A stretch of DNA of 27,150 nt, from positions 1-27,150 of IMG/VR virus record IMGVR_UViG_3300025598_000145. One strand, 5' to 3'. Of the stretch, positions 8,288 through 16,009 are shown piece after piece. The position numbers and the translations under genes are program-made. A model generated the notes under the pieces. It was not told the DNA's origin and ran no database searches. It saw only the letters and a list, made by a program, of their open reading frames with translations. How positions within the stretch are numbered: the first letter of the stretch is position 1; the number at the start of each line of letters is the position of its first letter. Source of the stretch: a virus.

Positions 8288-9364
8288 TTAGTTGGTTTCT
8301 GCGATAACTACAGACTGGTCAGTGATAAGACCAAGACCGTAGATTGCGTACCAAGCAAGAGCGTGTTCACGACCGAAGTCAAGAATACCGCCGTCACGAA
8401 GCTCAACTGGAAGTGAGATAGCGTGACCGAATGCATTGTCTCCAATGAAGATAGCTGAGTAGCGGTCAGATGAGCCGTTACCTGTAGCTGTTACTGGAGT
8501 GGTGTAACCTCCACCTGTTGGGTACTGGATTGATCCTGGAGCTACAGCTGTATCAGTTGTATATCCTGAACCTGCACCATTGGTTACCTTGGTGATCTGG
8601 GTGGTCTCAATGAAGACGGTGTCATAAAGACGGCCGATCTCACCGAGCATGAAGTTACCTGGAGCAGCATACTTTGTTACTTCAATGAACTCTGGGAGGT
8701 CACGAAGACGACGGCTCTGGTGTGGGTGAACGAATGCAACGTAGGTCTCGCCAAGCCTTGGGATGTTCTTGGTTGCGAGGGTCTCAACTGCGTCCTTAAC
8801 GGTACGGGTTGAGAGGTATGATGCACCGGTCATGGTTGCACGAGAAGTTGCTTCTGTGCCATATGCATACCAGTTGTTAACTGCTGAGAGGTTAGAGCGA
8901 TCTTCGCCATAGATGACTGAAGATGCTGCCATAAGGGTGTCACGAGCCTGGCCATCAAGATAGAGAGCCATGTTGCGACCAAGAAGACGTGAAGCAGAAG
9001 CCATAACGTCATCGAAAGAAGCGTTGAGAAGAAGCTCAGATACTGCGATTGCGTATCCCTGCTCTGCAACGGTGATTGAGAACTGCTGTGCTGTCAATGC
9101 GTTGGTTGACATACGGACGCCTTCAACGAGAGTTGAAGCGAATCCGAGGTTGTTGTAACGCATGAAGTTGATCTGGAGACCAGGAGCTACGCCAAGTTCT
9201 GTCTTCTTGACTGCGAACTGCTCGAAGCGCAAGATAGGCATTGACTGGAATAGAATTTCCTTAGACCAGATGGTCTGAATTGCTTGTGTAAGCTGGCTGT
9301 TAGCGCCAGAGTACGCTGTAGGTGCTGCGGCGAGATTGCCGGTACCTGTTACGGCTGATGCCAT
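8288..9364 (-). CDS. Major capsid protein, N4-gp56 family (358 aa)
   Basis: ATG at 9364 with AAGGAG upstream. The sequence has the family pattern of N4-gp56-type capsid proteins: LTQAIQTIWSKEILFQSMPI, RFEQFAVKKTELG, GLQINFMRYNNLG, TLVEGVRMSTNALTAQQFSI, AEQGYAIAVSELLLNASFDD, RLLGRNMALYLDGQARDTLM, then VAFVHPHQSRRLRDL and GEIGRLYDTVFIETTQ. These proteins take the HK97 fold and form the icosahedral shell. Length fits the family. It follows the scaffold gene directly and is followed by a strong stem-loop. Codons and context are uniform with neighbours. Confident call. Confidence 0.9.
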   Translation of the reverse strand: MASAVTGTGNLAAAPTAYSGANSQLTQAIQTIWSKEILFQSMPILRFEQFAVKKTELGVAPGLQINFMRYNNLGFASTLVEGVRMSTNALTAQQFSITVAEQGYAIAVSELLLNASFDDVMASASRLLGRNMALYLDGQARDTLMAASSVIYGEDRSNLSAVNNWYAYGTEATSRATMTGASYLSTRTVKDAVETLATKNIPRLGETYVAFVHPHQSRRLRDLPEFIEVTKYAAPGNFMLGEIGRLYDTVFIETTQITKVTNGAGSGYTTDTAVAPGSIQYPTGGGYTTPVTATGNGSSDRYSAIFIGDNAFGHAISLPVELRDGGILDFGREHALAWYAIYGLGLITDQSVVIAETN

Positions 9365-9416
9365 GTCGGTGTTACTCCTTATTCATATATGTTTAGGTTA
9401 GTAAAAAGGTAATGAC

Positions 9417-10190
9417 TTACCCGAAGATTCCCTTGTTACGATCATTAGCTGCTGAACCCAACAGACGTGATCGGTTTTTTGCGTAATCAGCTACCGACAT
9501 AGAAGCAATTTGCTCCGGTGTATACGATTGTTGGTCCGAATTGTTTTCCAAGGTTGGTGGCAAGGTTGTCCTTGTACCGGTCATATCACGACGCTGAGCC
9601 TGAATAGCCTGCTGCGCCGATTCCAGAAGCTTTGAGGTTTTATCCTTCAGTCTGGTAATACTCTGTTCTATCTCTTCTACATTGTTACCAGTGACCATAT
9701 CGATCAATTCTGGTGCAATGTTATCTTGCTCCTCACTAATGCGGCGATTGAGATACTGTGTTAGTTCAGCATACTCACGCTCACGCTCAAGGAGAGCAAA
9801 TGCACGTTCACGCTCTAGGCGCTCCGCCTCAATCTTAGAAGCCCATTCCTTTTCTTTTGTTTCAAGGAGTGTTCGAACGTCCATATCGGCTTCAAGCCTC
9901 TTACGTTCTGCTTCTGCTGCAGCTTCTGCTGCCTGGCGAGCCTCTGCTAGGCGCTCTTCACGATCCTTCTTAAGAAGATTAAGTTCTTCTTTAAGAGAGT
10001 CGATTTGTGGGTACAGTTTTGATTTTTCTTGCTCACGTACTTTTTGCAAGTCTTGCTCTGTGTATCCCTTAACTTGAGTGAACTGATCTTCAGCCACTGC
10101 CTGCTGGGCTACAGGTGCGGTTTGGTTTACCTCAGATGCAAACGCATCTTGAGCCACTGCACTGTCTACTGCTGTTGAGTTTTCTGACAT
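9417..10190 (-). CDS. Capsid scaffolding protein (257 aa)
   Basis: ATG at 10190 with AAGGAAT upstream. Residues about 50-170 are a long charged coiled coil (Glu, Lys, Arg and Ala-rich: DSLKEELNLLKKDREERLAE, then RKRLEADMDVRTLLETKEKE). A Gln/Thr-rich linker follows, then the C-terminal tail MSVADYAKNRSRLLGS...NKGIFG. A coiled-coil protein with a basic C-terminal tail placed between portal and capsid genes is the usual scaffold arrangement, in which the tail binds capsid subunits during procapsid assembly. No protease domain is fused to it. The plus-strand Arg/Ser-rich ORF here is a shadow. Confidence 0.8.
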   Translation of the reverse strand: MSENSTAVDSAVAQDAFASEVNQTAPVAQQAVAEDQFTQVKGYTEQDLQKVREQEKSKLYPQIDSLKEELNLLKKDREERLAEARQAAEAAAEAERKRLEADMDVRTLLETKEKEWASKIEAERLERERAFALLEREREYAELTQYLNRRISEEQDNIAPELIDMVTGNNVEEIEQSITRLKDKTSKLLESAQQAIQAQRRDMTGTRTTLPPTLENNSDQQSYTPEQIASMSVADYAKNRSRLLGSAANDRNKGIFG

Positions 10191-10301
10191 GCTTATTCCT
10201 TAGGTTTGAGAGGTCGTTGTCCGAATGAGTGCCACGATGACCTGCGGGTTTTGTTTAGTGGTATATAGACTCGCAAACTATGACTAGTTTGTCTGCCTAA
10301 A

Positions 10302-12023
10302 TTACTTAGCGTTTTCTTCTGAGCTAGGGCTATCCTTCTGATCGTTAGATACGCCTCGTCCAGGAAGCTTTGTTCCATAGGCCTTTGTTACAAGCTCTGC
10401 TTGCATCTGAGCCAAGGTTTGCTCTTCAAATGGTGTGATGACTCCAGGTTGTCCTAGAGGTCCAGGACCTGTTCCATCAGCTGGAGCGGCTCCAGGAGGA
10501 AGAGTTCCATCCGGCATCATACCAGTTAATGACGTAATTGCTGAAGCGATCTGTTGCTTTATGAGGGCTAGGGCGCCATCAGCTTTAGCATCAGCAATAA
10601 GCTCTGCACGAATTTCTTCAAGCTTCTCATCTGGGAACTCCTCGCCTAGCTGGCGTAGAGCACCTTCACGGGATTCAAGATTCATCTGCATCTTGGCCTG
10701 GATTTCCTGCAAAGTAATGAGCTTATCAAGAGGTAGTGGAGGTGGGAAGTGGACTACAGACTCGTAGGTCAATGGATCATTAAGATCCAAGGCAAAGAGC
10801 TGCTGGTCCTTAATAGGTCCATTTACATCTGGATTATAAACAAATGCTTCTGGCTCCTTGAATGCAAGGGTTAGGAGGACTAATTCATTGATACGTCGAA
10901 TACCCTCGCTATACTGCACAATCTTCTGGTGGTAGCGATTCATCAGAGGTTGATACTGGATAGCGAGGGCAACACCTGAGGTATTAGAAATAGGCTGTAC
11001 TTGTCCAAGAGCGGTCTCTGGGACACCAACCATTTCGTGCATAGCAGTCTTAACTACCTTAAGATACTCAAGAGCTCCTGCAAGACCGGCTCCGCCGCCC
11101 TCTAGGTTCTCAACACGAGCATCCTTTGGAAGACCGCCCCAAACCTTCTTAGGGCCCTTCTCAAGGGCTGAGGCCTTAGCTCCGATAATAACTGTAACGG
11201 GGGCTGCGTGATAGTTGACGATATCGGCAATATCAGTAGCCACTTCATTATAGTTACGGTTCAAGACAATAAGGTCGTGGCAATCAGATAGGCCCCATGG
11301 AGATCCTGAAACTAAGACGTTTGGAATATGAATGATAGGAACTACGCCGATTGGATTAGGGCGTGAATCAATTAGCTCGTCGTTAATGTATTCTTCGATG
11401 CGATCATCGGTCAAGATTTCAGTATAGGTATAGACCTGACGAGTACCTTCGATAGATGTGCCCCAGAAACGGTACTTGAGCTTAAAACGAATCAAACGTG
11501 TGCGGTCGTGTGGGTGAAACTCTGGGAAGCAGAAAGATGAGTTCAGGGGAAGGATACGAACTCGTCCTGGATGAGGGCGACCAATAGAATCTTCAAATGC
11601 TTCTTCGTAAGCTACTTTAACAAAGCAGTCACCAGATACTCCGCCTTGCTGTCCCATTTCCCATAGAACGCCATGCTTGTTATTATCAATCTCCCAAGCA
11701 CGCTTTAGGATATCTGGAACGATTGCTTCTGTAGCCACTGGGCTGCGGAATGAAACTCCACGGCTAAATGTAAAGTTAGTAATAAAATCTGTAAAGGCAC
11801 GATAGTAGTTATAAACCATCTGTGCTTCGCCAATTTCACGGCGATAGGACCAGTGATGTCCTAAGTACATTGCCCAGTTAAGAGAATAACGATTTAAACG
11901 TGGACCATGAACTTCAAACTCTTCATCTGCTAGTTCTACAAGACCAAGAGGTGAAATTGAGATGGTTAAGTCTGATGACGCCGCCCTATAACTGGGAGGT
12001 GAAAAATCGATACCACCACTCAT
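10302..12023 (-). CDS. Portal protein (573 aa)
   Basis: Identified by position (downstream of TerL, upstream of scaffold and capsid) and by sequence: an N-terminal segment with YLGHHWSYRREIGEAQMVYN, a core with GDCFVKVAYEEAFE, IPNVLVSGSPWGLSDCHDLI, and a helical stretch MHEMVGVPETALGQVQPISN then SGVALAIQYQPLMNRYHQKI typical of SPP1-gp6-like portals. The C-terminal ~100 residues are Pro/Gly-rich (MPDGTLPPGAAPADGTGPGP) and likely flexible. Its ring forms the DNA entry and exit vertex and docks the terminase. The start ATG at 12023 has only a weak site (GGAAT). A 61-aa ORF covering 10193-10378 overlaps its 3' end out of frame and is not called. Confidence 0.85.
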   Translation of the reverse strand: MSGGIDFSPPSYRAASSDLTISISPLGLVELADEEFEVHGPRLNRYSLNWAMYLGHHWSYRREIGEAQMVYNYYRAFTDFITNFTFSRGVSFRSPVATEAIVPDILKRAWEIDNNKHGVLWEMGQQGGVSGDCFVKVAYEEAFEDSIGRPHPGRVRILPLNSSFCFPEFHPHDRTRLIRFKLKYRFWGTSIEGTRQVYTYTEILTDDRIEEYINDELIDSRPNPIGVVPIIHIPNVLVSGSPWGLSDCHDLIVLNRNYNEVATDIADIVNYHAAPVTVIIGAKASALEKGPKKVWGGLPKDARVENLEGGGAGLAGALEYLKVVKTAMHEMVGVPETALGQVQPISNTSGVALAIQYQPLMNRYHQKIVQYSEGIRRINELVLLTLAFKEPEAFVYNPDVNGPIKDQQLFALDLNDPLTYESVVHFPPPLPLDKLITLQEIQAKMQMNLESREGALRQLGEEFPDEKLEEIRAELIADAKADGALALIKQQIASAITSLTGMMPDGTLPPGAAPADGTGPGPLGQPGVITPFEEQTLAQMQAELVTKAYGTKLPGRGVSNDQKDSPSSEENAK

Positions 12024-12083
12024 CGGTTAATTCCATTCATTTGTTTTGCCCCCGAATGCACAGTCTCTGATGTTAAAGGTTCA

Positions 12084-12112
12084 CCAGCCCCGGAGAAAGG
12101 GAACGGGGCTGG
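12084..12112 (-). terminator. GC-rich hairpin upstream of portal
   Basis: CCAGCCCCG (12084-12092) pairs with CGGGGCTGG (12104-12112), a perfect 9-bp stem with an 11-nt loop, in the 112-bp gap between the 135-aa gene and the portal gene. No U tract follows on either strand, so this is either a weak terminator or an RNA-processing or stability element. Confidence 0.45.
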
Positions 12113-12135
12113 GAACAGGTATAGTCTATCGTACT

Positions 12136-12543
12136 TTAGTCGTTTACTGATGCAGGGTTCAAACGCTCCTGGCGTGAACCGTTGCGTACAACTTCTTCGA
12201 TTACAACTGTTGAGTGGTCTCCGAAGTTACCCTGAGCAAACTCGCCAAGGAATGTTGGAGCTTCGACCCAAGCAGCTGAACCCACGTGAGCACGTTCACG
12301 CATTGTCTCATCAGCATACTTTTCAAAGACGTTGTTGTTGTGGTTAGGACGTCCATCTGGAGTCTCGTAACCTTGATCCAAGCCAACTTGGAAATCATTT
12401 GGAACGTCGGTGTCTGTAGCGATACCTTCTTCAAAACGAAGTGGGCCACGGAGACCTGAAGTTGCAGGAGAGAACTTGCGCTCGTATACGTTTCCTGGAC
12501 GCTCTGGGTACTGTGGAGTTGGTGCGATATTTGGTGTTGCCAT
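12136..12543 (-). CDS. Unknown structural-module protein (135 aa)
   Basis: ATG at 12543 with AGGAG about 7 nt upstream. The protein is Pro- and Asn-rich at the N-terminus (MATPNIAPTPQYPERPGNVY), hydrophilic throughout, with no cysteine, membrane segment or coiled coil. It is coded between TerL and portal, has its own good ribosome site and is followed by a stem-loop, a pattern seen for abundant small virion proteins. A decoration or neck protein is possible. I do not recognise the family. Confidence 0.7.
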   Translation of the reverse strand: MATPNIAPTPQYPERPGNVYERKFSPATSGLRGPLRFEEGIATDTDVPNDFQVGLDQGYETPDGRPNHNNNVFEKYADETMRERAHVGSAAWVEAPTFLGEFAQGNFGDHSTVVIEEVVRNGSRQERLNPASVND

Positions 12544-12622
12544 TGTTTATCTCCTATAGGATAAGGGATTGAGGTTCCTCAGGGTTAATTCTGTCTTGTA
12601 GTAGGTGTTTTGTCATAGTAAA

Positions 12623-14206
12623 TTAAAAGAAAGGATTGGAGCTTACCTCTACGGTAGGCATAACCATTTCTTGGGTCAGGGAGCAGGCAAGGGCCAAAGA
12701 GTCCACAAAATCGTCGTGGGCGTGGACTTCATCCGGCGCAGCCACTAAAAAGTTAGGCCCCTTATACTGAACTTCAGCATCTGTCATCTGTTGGTAAAAC
12801 TTCTTCCAGATACGAAGGCGACGGGTTTTAGCGTGGGCAGGCCAAGAGACCATCTGACGTTGAATCAGGGCCTGAAGGTGCTTCCACCGCTTTGACTGCT
12901 CAGTAGGGCTGGAAGTAACTGGCACCACTTCTGCTCTAGGCATAAGAATCTTTAGACGTCCGGCCACTGCATCACCTACACCATTAGCATCTACTCCGAT
13001 AGCAAGTACATCATAGTTTCCAAGGAACTGCTGGATTTGGAAATATTGTTCTTCCCAGTCATCTCCTTGAAGCTCCAGCCAGTTGAGCACCCTATGATCA
13101 TAGTATCCATATTCATCTGGACGATCCCAGTCTACCCAAACTACTGTGACCACTGTGCTGTCCATCTTACGGGCCGGGTCAATTCCAACCACAACAGGAG
13201 AGCGGTGCCAAGATTTAACTATTTCTTGTGAAGTATCTCCAAGATCATCCATAATGTTGGATGTTACGAACATACCTCGCTCAAGTAGCCACTTGCAGTT
13301 ATAGGATAGCTGGAACTCATCAGAGTCCTCGCCAATACGAAGCATCTCTTTCTTAATAAACTTTTCATAGTTAGGCTGAATCTTAGCCACATCTTTCCAG
13401 TCCCACTGGAAATGATTCTGCTTAGCCTTAGAGTTCTGTGTTTGACGGCGCTTATTAAGTTGAATAGAACGATAGAAACCATTCTTGTGGGTTGTAGGAG
13501 TGCCTGTTTTAACCATGGTGGCGTTATAGTACGCACCCATAGGCGCAATAGACTTTGATACCACAAAGTCATCTGCTTCTTGACACTCATCAACAATAAT
13601 AAGGTGGAAAGACTTAGACTCAATTTTAGCTCTTGGGTTAGCTGTCATCATCATGATGGTGCTTCCAGACTTCTTTAGCTTTAAGTTTCTTACAACGCCA
13701 GGAGTCTTAGTAGGAATATCATCAATTTCAGGGTCACCAAAGACTTCCATAGCTCTTTCAGAGGTAAGGCGGGACACTGTACGGGAGTATAGAGTTTCTA
13801 CCTGGTTTTGAGTAGGAGCAAACATTCCCACCCAAATTCCATCACCAAACTTACCTAAAAGCTCTGGATAGATCTTAGCTAGTCGTGGAAGGATAACCAT
13901 CAGTGTGGCCACTGTATTAGCGATGGTTTCTGACTTTCCTGACTGACGTGATGCGAGGGCGGTGATTTCTTCGCCATCATTGATAATGACTGATTCGATA
14001 ACACGGCGTGCCAAGGGTTCCTGGTACGGGTGAAGCTTATGTCCTACAAGCATCTCCATGAAGGCCATGATCTTAGTGATCAAGATCTTAACAAATTCTT
14101 TGGAGAGTTCGTCTAGAGTGTCCTCTTCCTCATCTTCAGGAATAGGATTGAAGGATTCATCCTCCACTGCCTCAAGATCTACCTCTTCAAACTCGTGTTC
14201 GTTCAC
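12623..14206 (-). CDS. terL: Terminase large subunit (527 aa)
   Basis: The packaging motor ATPase and nuclease. The ATPase domain has a variant Walker A (SRQSGKSET, K91), Walker B with catalytic Glu (HLIIVDECQE, D207-E208), and the coupling segment VKTGTPTTH near 232-240. The RNase H-like nuclease domain has acidic residues D343 (VVGIDPARKMDS), D406 (IGVDANGVGD) and the terminal DDFVDSLALA (D498/D499/D502). All expected catalytic positions are present. The N-terminal ~35 residues are strongly acidic. The start is GTG at 14206, overlapping the stop of the upstream 75-aa ORF as GTGA. No obvious small-terminase homologue is adjacent. One of the three short upstream ORFs might fill that role. Confidence 0.95.
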   Translation of the reverse strand: MNEHEFEEVDLEAVEDESFNPIPEDEEEDTLDELSKEFVKILITKIMAFMEMLVGHKLHPYQEPLARRVIESVIINDGEEITALASRQSGKSETIANTVATLMVILPRLAKIYPELLGKFGDGIWVGMFAPTQNQVETLYSRTVSRLTSERAMEVFGDPEIDDIPTKTPGVVRNLKLKKSGSTIMMMTANPRAKIESKSFHLIIVDECQEADDFVVSKSIAPMGAYYNATMVKTGTPTTHKNGFYRSIQLNKRRQTQNSKAKQNHFQWDWKDVAKIQPNYEKFIKKEMLRIGEDSDEFQLSYNCKWLLERGMFVTSNIMDDLGDTSQEIVKSWHRSPVVVGIDPARKMDSTVVTVVWVDWDRPDEYGYYDHRVLNWLELQGDDWEEQYFQIQQFLGNYDVLAIGVDANGVGDAVAGRLKILMPRAEVVPVTSSPTEQSKRWKHLQALIQRQMVSWPAHAKTRRLRIWKKFYQQMTDAEVQYKGPNFLVAAPDEVHAHDDFVDSLALACSLTQEMVMPTVEVSSNPFF

Positions 14207-14430
14207 TCAGGGTATCTTTCTTTAAGCGTAGTTAGAATGGCATAGATAGATTCTGCGCCAACTCGTGCCTCTTCTAGATTAAAATTATCTTCTGTTTTCT
14301 GCCAGCTAGATAAGTTACGGCCAATTGAATACAAGACTTGGTCAGACCAGGTAAGCAGCTCTGCTGTAGAAAGCTTAGCCACTCTTTTTTCAATGCGGCT
14401 CTTAACTCGTTCTTCTTTTTTCTTAAACAT
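14203..14430 (-). CDS. Small charged protein upstream of TerL (75 aa)
   Basis: ATG at 14430 with GGGGAAG upstream, overlapping the previous gene by 8 nt and TerL by 4 nt. It starts with a Lys/Arg/Glu-rich helix (MFKKKEERVKSRIEKRVAKL) and continues as an all-helical protein (AELLTWSDQVLYSIGRNL, EARVGAESIYAILTTLKERY). Tight coupling to TerL makes a packaging role plausible. It could be a minimal small-terminase-like or TerL-associated factor, but it lacks a recognisable helix-turn-helix. Confidence 0.7.
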   Translation of the reverse strand: MFKKKEERVKSRIEKRVAKLSTAELLTWSDQVLYSIGRNLSSWQKTEDNFNLEEARVGAESIYAILTTLKERYPE

Positions 14431-14713
14431 CGTATTCTTCCCCTCGTACTATATCCCAATCAAATTCGCCTTCAGCCACTGCCCTACCTGCAATTGCATT
14501 GGTCAATGCTTGGCTTTCATCATATTGTGCTACCCACTTACCTACGACAATAGATAATCGGGTAAACGGCAACCTAAATACCAGGCCACTGCCATACCTA
14601 AAGGGCTCTTCGATTTCTTGTGTATTAGAGCGCTCAATAATTACTTTAGGCTTTATAGGATAAACCATAGCATGCCAAAAGTACTTTTTGCCCATATCGT
14701 GCGTTCTAGCCAT
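14423..14713 (-). CDS. Unknown protein in packaging operon (96 aa)
   Basis: ATG at 14713, overlapping the previous ORF by 8 nt and the next by 8 nt. It starts MARTHDMGKKYFWHAMVYPI, with a mixed alpha/beta composition, a segment of alternating hydrophobics (SGLVFRLPFTRLSIVVGKWV) and an acidic tail (EFDWDIVRGEEYDV). No cysteine pairs or membrane helix. The overlaps show it belongs to the packaging transcript. Function unknown. Confidence 0.7.
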   Translation of the reverse strand: MARTHDMGKKYFWHAMVYPIKPKVIIERSNTQEIEEPFRYGSGLVFRLPFTRLSIVVGKWVAQYDESQALTNAIAGRAVAEGEFDWDIVRGEEYDV

Positions 14714-14975
14714 TGTCGCCTAATCTTTCGCACATGTGGGTAGGAATCTCATGTTCCAGAACCAAAGCTGAGCAATCCCGGCATTTAAATACTTTTGGTG
14801 GATTAAAGTTGTTCTGAGCAGTAGCTCCTTCAACAACATCGTCTTGTCCAGGCCTAAAGTACTCATGAACTACCTCTGGGCGCATAAAAATTTCTGGTGG
14901 GAATGGTCCCTTGGCAGCTTGCGATGAACGTGGAACAGGATGACCTTGTTTGGTCTCTATACGCTCAATTGTCAT
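14706..14975 (-). CDS. Small zinc-binding protein, first gene of packaging operon (89 aa)
   Basis: ATG at 14975 with AAAGGG upstream, about 17 bp after the -10 of a minus-strand promoter, so it is the first gene of the packaging and structural transcript. Residues 1-60 are Pro-rich and probably extended. The C-terminus has a zinc-finger-like arrangement CRDCSALVLEHEIPTHMC (two Cys, two His spaced like a treble-clef or C2HC finger). It may bind nucleic acid or a protein partner. Family not recognised. Confidence 0.75.
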   Translation of the reverse strand: MTIERIETKQGHPVPRSSQAAKGPFPPEIFMRPEVVHEYFRPGQDDVVEGATAQNNFNPPKVFKCRDCSALVLEHEIPTHMCERLGDNG

Positions 14976-14991
14976 ATTTTGCCCTTTTCTC

Positions 14992-15021
14992 TGTATAGTG
15001 ACTAATATTACACCATGTTAG
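14992..15021 (-). promoter_or_regulatory. Promoter of the packaging/structural operon (minus strand)
   Basis: Minus-strand -10 TATACA (14992-14997) and -35-like CTAACA (15016-15021) are separated by 18 bp. The expected start is about 10 nt before the first ORF at 14975. It is divergent from, and only a few bases away from, the endolysin promoter. Confidence 0.55.
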
Positions 15022-15025
15022 AGGT

Positions 15026-15054
15026 TTGCACGACACTGTATTTACGGCTATACT
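15026..15054 (+). promoter_or_regulatory. Endolysin promoter (plus strand)
   Basis: TTGCAC (15026-15031) and TATACT (15049-15054) with a 17-bp spacer match a sigma-70-like promoter. The expected start near 15061 gives a leader of about 135 nt before the endolysin GTG. The GGC-TATACT-G context recurs at the hsp20 and tRNA promoters. Confidence 0.65.
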
Positions 15055-15059
15055 GGAGG

Positions 15060-15194
15060 CAGGAGATTAAACCCTCCGACACTAACAACGAAACAAAAGA
15101 GTTACAACTTGTTCGGTAGAAAGAGACCGAACTGCTGAGGACCTAGTGACAGTAGGTCAATAGTTCGGGTTGGCTCTCTAGCCTAGGAGATAGT
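15060..15194 (+). promoter_or_regulatory. Structured 5' leader of the endolysin mRNA
   Basis: The leader contains a hairpin GTTCGGT/ACCGAAC (15111-15117 with 15126-15132, 7 bp, 8-nt loop) and a second hairpin GACCTA/TAGGTC (15140-15145 with 15153-15158). A second GTTCGG (15163-15168) could compete for the same CCGAAC strand and enclose the second hairpin. A GGCTCTCTAGCC stem comes just before the AGGAG site. This layout suggests alternative folds controlling expression. It matches no riboswitch class that I recognise. Confidence 0.45.
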
Positions 15195-15716
15195 GTGAAT
15201 CTGAATGACAAAAGGAAACTTATAATCCTTGGGCTCGCAGCCCTCTTAACAATCTCAAATTTAATAACGTTTACGGCCAAGGCCACGGCCCCGATGCTAC
15301 AAAGGTGCTTAACACCTGTCGGAAAGCTTGAAGTGGCTAAAAAGCTCACCCCAAAGCAGCTCTACCAACTTTTACAGCATGTAGGGTTTAAAGGCCATTC
15401 CCTTAAGGTCGCTTGGGCTGTAGCTATGAAAGAAACCCACGGCAACCCTCTTGCCCATAATTTCAACCCACGAACGGGAGACAACTCTTATGGGGTCTTC
15501 CAGATTAACCTTTACGGGGCTCTGAAGGGCCGTATAAAGGACTTTGGCTTAAAGTCGGCACAAGACCTCACCAACCCTGTAAAGAACGCTCAAATCGCCT
15601 ACAAGATGAGTTCTGGGGGTACTAACTGGTCCCCTTGGCACGCTGACCCAGGTGAGCGTGATCACAAGCTAGTTCAAATGTGGATTAAGATCTGCCCTCA
15701 ATTTTTGGCAGCTTAA
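15195..15716 (+). CDS. Endolysin: transglycosylase/lysozyme-like with N-terminal membrane anchor (173 aa)
   Basis: The start is GTG at 15195 with AGGAG five bases upstream. Residues about 7-30 are a basic end (KRK) plus one hydrophobic helix (LIILGLAALLTISNLITFTA), a signal peptide or signal-anchor-release segment. The rest resembles soluble lytic transglycosylase/lysozyme domains: helix AWAVAMKETHGNP with the likely catalytic Glu80, then GDNSYGVFQINLYG (98-108), the conserved 'SYG.FQIN' element. It would cleave peptidoglycan outside the membrane for lysis. It is the only plus-strand gene inside the long minus-strand block and has its own promoter and long leader. Its stop meets the HNH stop tail to tail within TTAA. 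A virion-associated role is less likely given the separate promoter. Confidence 0.8.
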   Translation: MNLNDKRKLIILGLAALLTISNLITFTAKATAPMLQRCLTPVGKLEVAKKLTPKQLYQLLQHVGFKGHSLKVAWAVAMKETHGNPLAHNFNPRTGDNSYGVFQINLYGALKGRIKDFGLKSAQDLTNPVKNAQIAYKMSSGGTNWSPWHADPGERDHKLVQMWIKICPQFLAA

Positions 15717-16009
15717 GACTTCTTACCGGCCCTACGCTTATTCTCCTTGGCAGTATTTTTGCCATGCTTGAGTGGGCGTAGGTTGCTGGAAGAATCGTTA
15801 TCGTGGTTATTATCTTTGTGATCCACGTCTGTACCCTTAGATAGCTTGCCATGCTTCTTTTCATATTTAGCACGAGCAGCATTCTTAGAGGTGGTGTGCC
15901 ACTTACCTTTAGAGTCTTTGTAGTGCTCAACAATAATTTTACGGCCGCCATTAGCAGCAGAGCCTTTATACTCTTTGCCGCCAGCTACTTCTTTTTTCTT
16001 AGTTGCCAT
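15713..16009 (-). CDS. HNH-type protein (98 aa)
   Basis: ATG at 16009 with GAGG eight bases upstream, overlapping the previous gene by 11 nt. The protein is Lys-rich. The core KGTDVDHKDNNHDNDSSSNL followed by RPLKHGKNTAKENKRR fits the HNH beta-beta-alpha-metal motif (D-H pair, then N..L, then N). HNH proteins nick or cut DNA, and in phages small ones near the packaging genes can assist terminase. A selfish homing role is also possible. There are no zinc-knuckle cysteines. Last gene of the minus-strand train before the endolysin. Confidence 0.65.
   Translation of the reverse strand: MATKKKEVAGGKEYKGSAANGGRKIIVEHYKDSKGKWHTTSKNAARAKYEKKHGKLSKGTDVDHKDNNHDNDSSSNLRPLKHGKNTAKENKRRAGKKS

Noticed and set aside
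9682-10077. Plus-strand 131-aa Ser/Arg-rich ORF
   Set aside because: Exact shadow of the scaffold coiled coil; composition is typical of antisense to Glu/Ala/Arg codons.
10193-10378. 61-aa minus-strand ORF between scaffold and portal
   Set aside because: It overlaps the portal 3' end in another frame, has no ribosome-binding site and its sequence is Arg/Ser-rich as expected for a frame shadow.
15014-15118. Short plus-strand ORF of about 34 codons starting at 15014
   Set aside because: It begins upstream of the predicted transcription start and runs through the promoter; there is no ribosome site.
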